This document shows positions 16,290 to 24,778 of a DNA stretch of 44,153 nt, piece after piece. Every line of letters begins with the position of its first letter. Positions within the stretch are counted from its first letter, which is position 1. The stretch is from Bacillota bacterium. Lineage in GTDB: Bacteria > Bacillota > Clostridia > Lachnospirales > Lachnospiraceae. The stretch spans positions 1 to 44,153 of the forward strand of contig JAEYRK010000083.1 of assembly GCA_023435645.1 (NCBI GenBank), given 5' to 3'. The notes below the pieces were generated by a model. That model did no database searches and was not told where the DNA came from. It saw only the letters and a list, made by a program, of their open reading frames with translations. A program made the translations under genes and the position numbers.

Positions 16290-17597
16290 ATGATTAAAAT
16301 CAATAAAAAAACACTGGTACAATATGTACTCATTTTCCTGATGATGATTAGTCAGGGCTCACACCTATATAGCTTATATAAGAACTATATGCCCCTGCTG
16401 ATTCTTGGGGTATGTTCCCTGCTGCTCATCAAGGACACTCACTTAATAACGAGGGATATCATCTTTTTGTGTGCAGTATTATTTTTCACCGTTTGCTTTG
16501 TCAGGTTGATCAACCATGGGGGAGTCGGTGTTACTGTACTGTTTGAGTATACATCAAAGCTTCTAATTATGTATATGGCATATTCCTATGATAAGGAGAG
16601 ATTTCCTTTGAGATTTGTCAGGGTCGTCTATTTCTACGCGGTTACGAGTCTGATCTTTTATAGCATCAGTCAGGTAAGTCCTGATGCGGTTAAGGCATTG
16701 ACACCCTTTCATATCTATAGCAGGTATTATAAAACCGAGTTTCATGGACTTTTGCTCTACGTATTAAGAGAAGCAGAGGTAGAGAGGAATACCGGGATCT
16801 TTATGGAACCCGGCCTGTATCAGATTGCTCTTTGCACCGGCTTGTACCTTCTACTGTTTTATCAGCAGGCTGTCGGTTTGGAACAAAGAAAAAGAATCCG
16901 TTATATATTCATTCTTATGTTGACTCTGATTACCACAAAATCCACCTCAGGCTATCTGGGATTATTGCTGCTGATTTCTGTCTATATTATGAGTAAAAAG
17001 GACAGAATGAAAGGAAAAATTCTGAAGCTGATAGGATTGTCGATGTTCATTCTAGGGATCAATTATGTCATCAGTCCCTCCAGCAGTATTATTAAGGAGC
17101 ACTTCATTGATAAGGTTGTGGATGAATCCAAACGGGTCACCCTGAATGCATCCTCCGGAATGTATCGGATGCAGGCAGTCGAGACCTGTAAGGAGACCAT
17201 TGGAGAGTATCCCCTGGGTATTGGGTATGATAGGACTCATGAGCGACTGCTATCGAAATATCCCGGTGCCTCAGGTGCCGCCCTTGCCATAGATATTATG
17301 GCCTTGGGAATTCTTCCGATCCTGGTAATTGTGGGGGAATTCCTGCGACAGTCCATCAGGAACCGAAGCTCTGTTATTAACGTGATTATATTTATCTTCT
17401 TCTATCTTAATACGTCACTGGCACAATCCAGCATCTTTTATCCGACACTGGTCATTATCGCATATCTGGAGTACGGGAACTATAGGGGTGAGCAAGGGCT
17501 GAAAGGGGCAATTTCTACGGCTCAGGCTCAGAAAGGAGTTCAGGATGGTGTCAGCATTGGTAAGAAGGATCTGCCGGAAGCTCCGCAGATTATATGA
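16290..17597 (+). CDS. wzy: O-antigen/capsule polymerase (Wzy-like)
   Basis: Highly hydrophobic protein of 435 aa with about 10-12 predicted membrane helices and no soluble domain, as expected for a Wzy polymerase that joins repeat units on the outer face of the membrane. One larger periplasmic-side loop contains SYSKYYKTEF-like and NTGIFMEPGLYQIALC segments; the latter (R-N-x-G-I-F-x-E-P-G) is a recurrent Wzy/O-antigen-ligase-type motif. Wzy proteins are poorly conserved, so the call rests on topology, that motif and the neighbouring wzx. The 3' end overlaps the acyltransferase gene by 53 bases. Confidence 0.83.
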   Translation: MIKINKKTLVQYVLIFLMMISQGSHLYSLYKNYMPLLILGVCSLLLIKDTHLITRDIIFLCAVLFFTVCFVRLINHGGVGVTVLFEYTSKLLIMYMAYSYDKERFPLRFVRVVYFYAVTSLIFYSISQVSPDAVKALTPFHIYSRYYKTEFHGLLLYVLREAEVERNTGIFMEPGLYQIALCTGLYLLLFYQQAVGLEQRKRIRYIFILMLTLITTKSTSGYLGLLLLISVYIMSKKDRMKGKILKLIGLSMFILGINYVISPSSSIIKEHFIDKVVDESKRVTLNASSGMYRMQAVETCKETIGEYPLGIGYDRTHERLLSKYPGASGAALAIDIMALGILPILVIVGEFLRQSIRNRSSVINVIIFIFFYLNTSLAQSSIFYPTLVIIAYLEYGNYRGEQGLKGAISTAQAQKGVQDGVSIGKKDLPEAPQII

Positions 17598-18243
17598 GAA
17601 TCAGCTCATAAAAAAGCACAGGAATGTATTCCTGGGCAGTAGGACTGTCCTGGATGGTACCGAGTTCGAGGGGATGAATACGGTCGGTAGTAATGTCATA
17701 TTGGTTAGAAGCCACCTGGGATATGCCAGCTATGTAGCGACAGAGTCTGAGTTGGCTGATACCCATATCGGGAGATTCACCTGTATCGGCCCGAATGTTA
17801 AGGTGATTTTCGGCAGGCATCCAACAAGGGGGTTTGTCTCCATACATCCTGCTTTTTTCTCGAGGAGAAAGCAGGTACCCTTTACCTATGCGAGGAAGCA
17901 GTTATTTGAGGAAACTGTGAAGCCCATTAAGGATGGCAAATACTCCGTTGTGATTGGAAATGATGTTTGGATCGGGTATGGCTGTTCTCTGATGGAGGGT
18001 GTCACTGTGGGGGATGGAGCAATCGTTGCAGCCGGTGCTGTTGTGAACAAGGATGTAGCTCCTTATGCAATTGTAGGCGGTGTTCCGGCAAGAATCATCC
18101 GATACCGCTTTGGTGAGGTGGAAAGGAATCAGCTTTTACGCTTTCGATGGTGGGAGAAGGAGGAATCCTGGATCAGGAAAAACAGCACTTATTTTTCGGA
18201 TATCCATCAATTTCTGAAGAAGATTAGTGAGGAAGGGATATGA
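17545..18243 (+). CDS. Left-handed beta-helix acyltransferase (CatB/LbetaH family)
   Basis: Acyltransferase of 232 aa, probably O-acetylating the polysaccharide. Hexapeptide repeats are seen at TVGSNVILVRSHLGYASYV and again at VVIGNDVWIGYGCSLMEGVTVGDGAIVAAGAVVNKDV, followed by the YAIVGGVPARIIRYRF cap found in most members. The inserted loop FGRHPTRG carries the likely catalytic His. AAAGGAG 6 bases before the ATG at 17545 supports the start even though it lies 53 bases inside wzy. The acceptor sugar is unknown. Confidence 0.9.
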   Translation: MVSALVRRICRKLRRLYENQLIKKHRNVFLGSRTVLDGTEFEGMNTVGSNVILVRSHLGYASYVATESELADTHIGRFTCIGPNVKVIFGRHPTRGFVSIHPAFFSRRKQVPFTYARKQLFEETVKPIKDGKYSVVIGNDVWIGYGCSLMEGVTVGDGAIVAAGAVVNKDVAPYAIVGGVPARIIRYRFGEVERNQLLRFRWWEKEESWIRKNSTYFSDIHQFLKKISEEGI

Positions 18244-19604
18244 GAAATAGCATGAAGACTATGAAGCTACGGGGGAATACCAAGGAATTTGTGTTTAATA
18301 TGGCAAACACCTATTTGATTAAAGGAGTGTCTTTAATTGTCAGCTTTTTTACTACACCTGCCTATATGAAGTACTTCTCAGATGAAGGGGTACTGGGTGT
18401 TTGGTTTACTATCATCTCGGTTCTGACCTGGATCCTGACCTTCGATATGGGGATCGGGAACGGATTACGAAACAGGGTGACTGAAACTCTGACTGCGAAG
18501 GATACCTTTAAAACAAAGATGTATGTTTCCTCGGCATACTTTTACATTATAGCGGTGGCATCTGTACTGTCGGTTGTCATCTTTACCCTTTCTTCCTTCA
18601 TCAATTGGAATCGGTTCTTTAATATTTCGGACACCTCAGTCAGCAGGCATGATTTGAGGGTAGCGGTAAACCTGGTGCTCTTCAGTATTCTGCTGCAGTT
18701 GGTACTAAGACTGATTAGCTCCTTAATGTATGCGTTACAGCTGTCCTTTGTACAGAATCTGCTGGCACTGGCTACCAGTGTAATATTGCTGCTCTATACG
18801 GCAATCAGTAATCGGCTGGGGACCAACAATCATATCATATCCATGGCGATTATATATCTATTTGCTGTCAATGTTCCCTTGGTTGTGACAACGGTGGTTG
18901 CCTTTGCCACAAAGCTGAAAGAGGTAAGACCGAATATTTACTACTTTAATAAATTTTATGCGCTGGATACCTTCAAAATCGGAAGTGTGTTTTTACTGCT
19001 TCAGTTTTGTGCCTTGATCATCAACAATACCACCTATTATCTGGTATCCCGGCTCTGCGGCTCGGAGGAGGTCGTGCAATACAATATTTATTATAAGGTT
19101 TTTTCCGTAATTGATACCTTCGTTGTGCTGGGAACTACTGCGGTCTGGTCCGCCGTTACAAAGGCAATCGCAGAAAAAAAGATTGATTGGGTATTGAAGC
19201 TGACCTACATACTTTACGGAGGGGCTACCGTTATATTCCTACTCCAGTTTGCCGCATTTCCGCTCTTCCAGCCATTCTTTGACCTTTGGCTGGGGGATAA
19301 AACCATCAAAGTAAGCTATCCGGCTTTGATTACCTTCTCCATTACCTGTGGAATCTCCTCCTGGTCCTATATCACAGCCTCTATCTGCAATGGTATGGGG
19401 GAATTAAAGGTACAATCCCTTCTTATGGTGCTGGGAGCTATCATTATGGTGCCGATTGCCTATATCGGAGTTAAGCTCACCGGTAATTACATCGGGATTG
19501 AGATTGCCCATGGTCTGGCCTTGCTGCCCTACTGCATGATCCAATCCACCTGGCTACTCCGGCAATTACGTTTTCGGATGAAGTATCTGGCTGAACCATC
19601 GTAG
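18240..19604 (+). CDS. wzx: Lipid-linked oligosaccharide flippase (Wzx-like)
   Basis: Polytopic membrane protein of 454 aa with 12 or more predicted helices; the N-terminal pattern FNMANTYLIKGVSLIVSFFTTPAYMKYF fits the polysaccharide-biosynthesis/MATE-like flippase superfamily. It would carry undecaprenyl-linked repeat units across the membrane for Wzy. The ATG overlaps the stop of the acyltransferase gene (ATGA at 18240-18243), so translation is coupled. It is the last assembly gene; sugar-nucleotide genes follow after about 105 bases with no terminator. Confidence 0.88.
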   Translation: MRNSMKTMKLRGNTKEFVFNMANTYLIKGVSLIVSFFTTPAYMKYFSDEGVLGVWFTIISVLTWILTFDMGIGNGLRNRVTETLTAKDTFKTKMYVSSAYFYIIAVASVLSVVIFTLSSFINWNRFFNISDTSVSRHDLRVAVNLVLFSILLQLVLRLISSLMYALQLSFVQNLLALATSVILLLYTAISNRLGTNNHIISMAIIYLFAVNVPLVVTTVVAFATKLKEVRPNIYYFNKFYALDTFKIGSVFLLLQFCALIINNTTYYLVSRLCGSEEVVQYNIYYKVFSVIDTFVVLGTTAVWSAVTKAIAEKKIDWVLKLTYILYGGATVIFLLQFAAFPLFQPFFDLWLGDKTIKVSYPALITFSITCGISSWSYITASICNGMGELKVQSLLMVLGAIIMVPIAYIGVKLTGNYIGIEIAHGLALLPYCMIQSTWLLRQLRFRMKYLAEPS

Positions 19605-19710
19605 CGCTTCCGCTTAACTTCCGCTCCGGAACTGTATCTGTTGTGTATACATAAGCCATGGTTTTCGTGGTTCGCAATTATTTAATAAAATGATGATAAG
19701 GGGGAAAATT

Positions 19711-20820
19711 ATGAGTGAAATTAGAAAAGTTGCATTAATTACAGGAATTACGGGACAGGATGGCTCCTACCTTACGGAGCTGCTGCTGGATAAGGGTTAT
19801 GAGGTCCATGGAATCATCAGAAGGCATAGTATGATCAGTACCACAAGAATTGATGCCCTGTTTGAGGATCCTTCCATAGGCAACCAATCCTTATTTCTCC
19901 ATTATGGGGATCTGACAGACTCCAGTAATCTAAACCGATTGATTGAGAAGATCCGACCAAATGAAATCTATAATCTGGCTGCTCAGTCCCATGTGGCCGT
20001 ATCCTTTGAGGTTCCGGAGTATACAGCGGAGGCTACCGGAATAGGTACCCTAAGAATCTTGGATGCGATCCGGGAGAGTGGGCTGAATTGCAGATTCTAT
20101 CAAGCCTCCACCTCGGAGCTCTTTGGGGGCTTGCCCGGCACGGCTCCCCAGAGTGAGAAGACACCCTTTTATCCGAAAAGTCCATATGGAGCTGCGAAGC
20201 TCTACTCCTATTGGATCACAGTGAATTATCGGGAGGCCTATGGTCTGTTTGCCTGTAATGGGATTCTGTTTAATCACGAATCTCCCCGGAGAGGAGAAAC
20301 CTTCGTTACCAGAAAGATTACCCGGGCTGTGGCGGCGATTATGGCAGGAAAGCAGCAGAAGCTGTCCTTGGGGAATCTGGATGCGAAGAGGGATTGGGGC
20401 TTTGCCGGTGATTACGTCGAGGGTATGTGGAGGATGCTTCAGCAGGAGAAACCCGGAGATTATGTTTTGGCCACCAATGAAACCCATACCGTAAGGGAAT
20501 TTACCGAGCTAGCCTTTGCCGAGGTCGGGATTGATCTGAAATGGGTCGGTAAAGGCGTCGAGGAGAAGGGCTATGATAGAAAGACCGGTTATCTGCTGGT
20601 AGACATCAATCCGAAATATTTCCGCCCCACGGAGGTGGAAATACTATGGGGTGATAGCAGCAAGGCAGAAAGGGAGCTGGGCTGGAAACGGAGGATGGAC
20701 TTTAGGGGATTGGTCCATGAGATGGTAGCAGCCGATATGAAAGAAATTGCGGGTATTGATATCAACGAAGATACAGAGCTGGGGTTAGCAACAAGCCCTG
20801 TAAAATTGGAGGCGATCTGA
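19711..20820 (+). CDS. gmd: GDP-mannose 4,6-dehydratase
   Basis: Short-chain dehydrogenase/reductase of 369 aa that makes GDP-4-keto-6-deoxymannose from GDP-mannose. Seen are the NADP-binding GITGQDGSYLTELL, the DLTDSSNL and NLAAQSHV segments, the active-site STSELFG (Ser/Thr-Glu) and YPKSPYGAAK (Tyr-x3-Lys), and NHESPRRGETFVTRKI, a Gmd hallmark. ATGs at 19690 and 19693 lie before AAGGGGG, which itself serves the ATG at 19711, so I start there. Its product is used by the next gene, whose ATG overlaps this stop. Confidence 0.96.
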   Translation: MSEIRKVALITGITGQDGSYLTELLLDKGYEVHGIIRRHSMISTTRIDALFEDPSIGNQSLFLHYGDLTDSSNLNRLIEKIRPNEIYNLAAQSHVAVSFEVPEYTAEATGIGTLRILDAIRESGLNCRFYQASTSELFGGLPGTAPQSEKTPFYPKSPYGAAKLYSYWITVNYREAYGLFACNGILFNHESPRRGETFVTRKITRAVAAIMAGKQQKLSLGNLDAKRDWGFAGDYVEGMWRMLQQEKPGDYVLATNETHTVREFTELAFAEVGIDLKWVGKGVEEKGYDRKTGYLLVDINPKYFRPTEVEILWGDSSKAERELGWKRRMDFRGLVHEMVAADMKEIAGIDINEDTELGLATSPVKLEAI

Positions 20821-21749
20821 TGGAAGCTGGCAGTAAAATCTATGTGGCAGGCGACAGAGGGATGGTGGGCTCAGCTATAGTCAGAAGGCTGAAGCAGGAG
20901 GGGTATCATCATATCATTACCAGGGACTTATCGGAGCTTAATTTATGCCGGCAATCGGAGGTAGAGAGGTTCTTTGAGGAGGAGAAGCCGGAGTATGTAT
21001 TTCTGGCAGCTGCTAAGGTGGGAGGAATTCTGGCAAACAATAAATTTCCGGCTGATTTCATGTATGACAATCTCATGATTGAGATGAATGTCATAAAAAC
21101 GGCATATGATTATGGTGTCAGGAAGCTGCTTTTTTTGGGAAGCTCCTGCATCTATCCTAGAATGGCTCCACAACCAATGCCGGAGAGCTGTCTTTTGACC
21201 GGAGAGCTGGAGAGAACCAATGAGGCCTATGCCCTGGCTAAAATCTCGGGGCTTAAGTTCTGTGAGTATCTGAACAAGCAGTATGGAGCGGATTTTATCA
21301 CAGTAATGCCAACGAATCTCTATGGACCAAATGATAATTACCATCCGGAGTATTCTCATGTACTCCCTGCGCTGATCCGACGCTTCCATGAGGCTAAGAG
21401 CTCAGGGGCAGCCACCGTTACCATATGGGGAACAGGGGAGCCCTTCCGTGAATTCCTGTATGTGGATGATCTGGCGGATGCCTGTGTCTACCTGATGAAC
21501 CATTACTCCGGATCTGAGACGGTGAATATCGGAACGGGGAAGGAAATTACCATCAGTGAACTGGCGAAGGTGGTGAAGAAGATTACCGGCTTTGAAGGAG
21601 AGATCTTATATGATACCGGGAAGCCGGACGGTACCCCCAGAAAGCTTCTGGATGTCACGAAGCTGTTCACCCTTGGCTGGCGTTATAGGACGGAGCTGGA
21701 GGAGGGAATTCAACTGGCCTATCAGGACTTCCAGACCAGAGCTTTATGA
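20820..21749 (+). CDS. fcl: GDP-L-fucose synthase
   Basis: Bifunctional 3,5-epimerase/4-reductase of 309 aa giving GDP-L-fucose. The N-terminus IYVAGDRGMVGSAIVRRL is the NADPH fold; SSCIYPRMAPQPMPE carries the active-site Ser-Ser-Cys; YALAKISGLKFCEYL holds the catalytic Tyr-x3-Lys; and MPTNLYGPNDNYHPEYSHVLPALIRR is diagnostic of Fcl/WcaG. Start ATG overlaps the TGA of gmd (20818-20820). The last eight codons lie inside the first copy of a 37-base tandem repeat, so the C-terminal end may be recently altered. Confidence 0.96.
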   Translation: MEAGSKIYVAGDRGMVGSAIVRRLKQEGYHHIITRDLSELNLCRQSEVERFFEEEKPEYVFLAAAKVGGILANNKFPADFMYDNLMIEMNVIKTAYDYGVRKLLFLGSSCIYPRMAPQPMPESCLLTGELERTNEAYALAKISGLKFCEYLNKQYGADFITVMPTNLYGPNDNYHPEYSHVLPALIRRFHEAKSSGAATVTIWGTGEPFREFLYVDDLADACVYLMNHYSGSETVNIGTGKEITISELAKVVKKITGFEGEILYDTGKPDGTPRKLLDVTKLFTLGWRYRTELEEGIQLAYQDFQTRAL

Positions 21750-21836
21750 CTTGATTCGTCAGGATTTCGATACCGGAGCTTATAGACTTCAGAAGTCAGA
21801 ATTTCTATACCGAAGCTTATAGACCTCAGAGGTTAG
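21726..21836 (+). repeat. Three tandem 37-base imperfect repeats at the fcl 3' end
   Basis: Units at 21726-21762, 21763-21799 and 21800-21836 follow each other with no gap. Units 2 and 3 share the core TTTC-ATACCG-AGCTTATAGAC; unit 1, which contains the fcl stop, matches unit 2 at about 26 of 37 positions by eye. Units 2 and 3 each can form a 5-bp hairpin: GACTT-CAG-AAGTC and GACCT-CAG-AGGTT, where both arms changed together. The rest of the 155-base gap before manC holds nothing else I recognise. Confidence 0.75.
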
Positions 21837-21904
21837 TATTTCCTGACAGGGGGAATAGTTCTTCACTTTACGAAAGAACGATACAGCGATAAGTGGGTAC
21901 TGAA

Positions 21905-23290
21905 ATGAAGATCATTTTATTATCGGGAGGCTCAGGGAGAAGACTATGGCCCTTATCCAATGACCTCAGATCAAAGCAGTTTTTAAAGCTATTGAAAAAC
22001 GAAGAGGGTATATTCGAATCCATGGTACAGCGGGTATACAAACAGATCAGAAAGGCTGGAATTGAAGCTGAGATTGTGGTGGCGACCGGCGCAGCACAGG
22101 TGGATGCCATCCGGAGCCAGTTAGGGAATGAGGTGGAGATCCTAAAGGAGCCGGAACGGAGGGATACCTTCCCGGCGATTGCTTTGGCTTGCTCCTTTCT
22201 GGCCCTGGAGAAGAAAACGAAGCCGGAGGAGGTGATCCTTGTATTACCGGTGGATCCCTACGCAGCAATGGAGTATTTCAAGGTACTTAGTCGGATGGAG
22301 ACAGCGGTTATGAGTGAGGCAGCAGACCTGGTATTAATGGGGATTAAACCCAGTCACCCATCCTCAAAATTTGGTTATATCGTCCCTGCCAAGGAGCCCA
22401 AGGAGAAAGCAGCCGATCTAGCGGAAGAGGAGGATACAATCTTCAGAGTAGAACGGTTCACGGAGAAGCCCTCTGAGGTAGTAGCAGAAGCCCTGATAAA
22501 AGAAGGAGCCCTTTGGAACGGAGGTGTCTTTGCCTTCCGACTGGGATATGTAATGGATATCGTAGCGCAGGTTGCAAAGACTGCCGGAATCGGTCTTACC
22601 TATCAGGAGCTATACAATCATTACCGAATTTTTCAAAAAACCAGCTTTGATTATGAGGTGGTAGAAAAAGCAAAATCTGTGGCGATGTTAGAGTACCGAG
22701 GCTATTGGAAGGACCTGGGGACTTGGAACATGCTCACAGAGGAAATGAGCGAGAAATACATAGGAAGGGTTACCGTCGGTGAGGATACCTGTAATACATC
22801 TGTGATCAATGAGCTATCCATTCCGATCATTGCCCTGGGCGTAAAGGATCTCGTCGTTGCAGCCAGCCCCGATGGAATACTGATTACCGATAAGGAAAAG
22901 AGTGCCTATTTAAAAGCCTATGCGGACAGCTTAAGTGATAGACCGATGACCGGGGAGGGTTCCTGGGGCAATTTTACAGCCTATGATTATATCCGTTACG
23001 AGGATGATAGCCGGTCCCTAACGAGGCATCTGACCGTAAGGGCAGGCCGGTATATCAGCTACCAGCTTCATAAAATCAGGGATGAGATTCTTACCTTCGT
23101 GGACGGAATTGGAGATATGGTAGTGGAGGGTAGGAGCTTTCAGGTGACCAGAGGAGATGTAGTATATGTCCCCAAAGGACAGAAGCACGCAGTCAGGGCT
23201 TGGGAGGAATCAGACCTACACTATATCGAGGTACAAATCGGAAGCGAATTATCGGAAGAAGATACCGAGGGGTTTGATTGGCAATGGTAG
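21905..23290 (+). CDS. manC: Mannose-1-phosphate guanylyltransferase with cupin domain
   Basis: Makes GDP-mannose from Man-1-P and GTP, feeding gmd-fcl. The pyrophosphorylase domain shows GGSGRRLWPLS and, further on, FTEKP and ALWNGGVFAF. The C-terminal cupin domain (SYQLHKIRDEILTFVDGIG, GDVVYVPKGQKHAV) is the mannose-6-phosphate isomerase type II module, as in ManC/AlgA; if active it would also supply Man-6-P. Total about 461 aa, slightly shorter than enterobacterial ManC. The ATG at 21905 begins the conserved fold; a GTG at 21893 would add four residues, and neither has a strong ribosome binding site. Confidence 0.93.
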   Translation: MKIILLSGGSGRRLWPLSNDLRSKQFLKLLKNEEGIFESMVQRVYKQIRKAGIEAEIVVATGAAQVDAIRSQLGNEVEILKEPERRDTFPAIALACSFLALEKKTKPEEVILVLPVDPYAAMEYFKVLSRMETAVMSEAADLVLMGIKPSHPSSKFGYIVPAKEPKEKAADLAEEEDTIFRVERFTEKPSEVVAEALIKEGALWNGGVFAFRLGYVMDIVAQVAKTAGIGLTYQELYNHYRIFQKTSFDYEVVEKAKSVAMLEYRGYWKDLGTWNMLTEEMSEKYIGRVTVGEDTCNTSVINELSIPIIALGVKDLVVAASPDGILITDKEKSAYLKAYADSLSDRPMTGEGSWGNFTAYDYIRYEDDSRSLTRHLTVRAGRYISYQLHKIRDEILTFVDGIGDMVVEGRSFQVTRGDVVYVPKGQKHAVRAWEESDLHYIEVQIGSELSEEDTEGFDWQW

Positions 23291-23326
23291 CCTGTCCTCG
23301 GGTTATGATAGAAAGGATCGTACGGT

Positions 23327-24778
23327 ATGCTTAAAATTGCAGTTGCAGGAACAGGTTACGTAGGATTAGTCGCAGGAGTTTGCTTTGCCGAGGTGGGGCA
23401 TAAGGTAACCTGTGTGGATATTGATGAAAATAAGGTGAAATTAATGAGATCCGGAGTTTCTCCCATCTATGAAGCGGATCTGGAGAGACTGATGAGGAGA
23501 AATTATGAAGAGGGCAGACTTGCTTATACCACCGATTACCGCAGTGCTTATCGGGATGCGGAGATCATCTTCATCGGAGTAGGTACGCCGGAGCTGCCTG
23601 ATGGATCGGCAGATCTGTCCTATCTGGCGGCTGTAGCAAGACAAATTGCTGAATCCATCGAGCGAGATTGTCTGATTGTTGTAAAATCCACTGTTCCGGT
23701 TGGAACGAATGATAAGGTGGAGCAGTTTATCCATGATTTCCTCGTTCATCAGGTGAAGGTGGAGGTTGCCTCTAACCCGGAATTCCTGGCCCAGGGCTGC
23801 GCAGTTCATGATACGCTCCATGCGGACAGAATCATCATCGGTACCCAGAGCAGATGGGCGGAGGAGCTATTGAAAAGGGTATACGAGCCCTTTGATTTAC
23901 CGATTGTCTCAGTAAGCAGAAGATCGGCTGAGATGATCAAATATGCTTCCAATGTATTTCTGGCACTGAAGCTCTCCTATATCAATGATATCGCTAACCT
24001 CTGTGAGCTGGTCCATGCGGATATCGATGAAGTGACCCGTGGTATGTCCTATGACAAGCGGATTGGAGATAAATTCCTGAAGGCCGGTATAGGGTACGGA
24101 GGCTCCTGTTTCCCGAAGGATACTAAGGCGCTGGATTATCTGGCTAAACAGAACGGATATCATTTGCGGACAGTGGGGGCTGCTATTGACGTCAACCGGG
24201 ACCAGAAAACTCTATTGTTTCGGAAGGCGAATCAACGGTTGATTACCTTTTGTGGATTGAAGGTTGCGGTTCTGGGTCTAACCTTTAAGCCCGGAACAGA
24301 TGATTTGCGGGGAGCACCTTCTTTGGAGAATATACCGTTATTGCTGGAGAAGGGGGCTGCTATTTATGCCTATGATCCGGTGGGGGCGGAGCAGGTGAAA
24401 AAACTTTATCCGGAGGGGCCGTTCTTAAACGGCAGCATCACCTATGTGAAGAGTGCCGAGGAGGCCCTCAATCAAGCAAATTTATGCTTTATTTTTACGG
24501 AGTGGAACACAATTCAAATGGTAACCCCTGCCCAGTATAAGAGGCTGATGAAGACACCTCTGGTCTATGATGGAAGAAATATCTATGTGGTAGAAGAAAT
24601 GAAAAGAACAGGGGTAGAGTACTATTCGATCGGTAGAAAACCCTCCTATCGTATTTCATCGGAGGAAGTGAAGGAGGGTATGAAAAATGGCCGCAATCTT
24701 ACCGGATACCGGAGCAAGATTTCTGGTTACAGGAGCAGCAGGCTTCATCGGCTGCTTCCTGTCGAAGAGACTACTTGA
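23327..24778 (+). CDS. ugd: UDP-glucose 6-dehydrogenase
   Basis: NAD-dependent enzyme that oxidises UDP-glucose to UDP-glucuronate. The Rossmann motif is GTGYVG (residues 8-13); catalytic features are all present: KSTVPVGT, NPEF (Glu152), EMIKYASN (Lys205, Asn209) and GYGGSCFPKD with the nucleophile Cys261 and Asp265. Length 483 aa is long for the family. The last 30 residues (454-483) are read out of frame over the start of the next gene and look unrelated to Ugd, so the original stop was probably lost. Its product is the substrate of the overlapping epimerase gene. A degenerate copy lies at 26908. Confidence 0.95.
   Translation: MLKIAVAGTGYVGLVAGVCFAEVGHKVTCVDIDENKVKLMRSGVSPIYEADLERLMRRNYEEGRLAYTTDYRSAYRDAEIIFIGVGTPELPDGSADLSYLAAVARQIAESIERDCLIVVKSTVPVGTNDKVEQFIHDFLVHQVKVEVASNPEFLAQGCAVHDTLHADRIIIGTQSRWAEELLKRVYEPFDLPIVSVSRRSAEMIKYASNVFLALKLSYINDIANLCELVHADIDEVTRGMSYDKRIGDKFLKAGIGYGGSCFPKDTKALDYLAKQNGYHLRTVGAAIDVNRDQKTLLFRKANQRLITFCGLKVAVLGLTFKPGTDDLRGAPSLENIPLLLEKGAAIYAYDPVGAEQVKKLYPEGPFLNGSITYVKSAEEALNQANLCFIFTEWNTIQMVTPAQYKRLMKTPLVYDGRNIYVVEEMKRTGVEYYSIGRKPSYRISSEEVKEGMKNGRNLTGYRSKISGYRSSRLHRLLPVEETT

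Noticed and set aside
20050..20487. Minus-strand open frame of 145 codons
   Set aside because: Antisense to gmd, whose catalytic motifs occupy exactly this stretch.
20943..21389. Minus-strand open frame of 148 codons
   Set aside because: Antisense to fcl, including its active-site segment; no independent evidence of coding.
21592..21822. Plus-strand 76-codon frame running from fcl into the tandem repeats
   Set aside because: Out of frame with fcl, no ribosome binding site, and its end is only repeat sequence.
21726..21836. Tandem repeats considered as a CRISPR array
   Set aside because: The units adjoin with no spacers, are imperfect and number only three; no cas genes are nearby.
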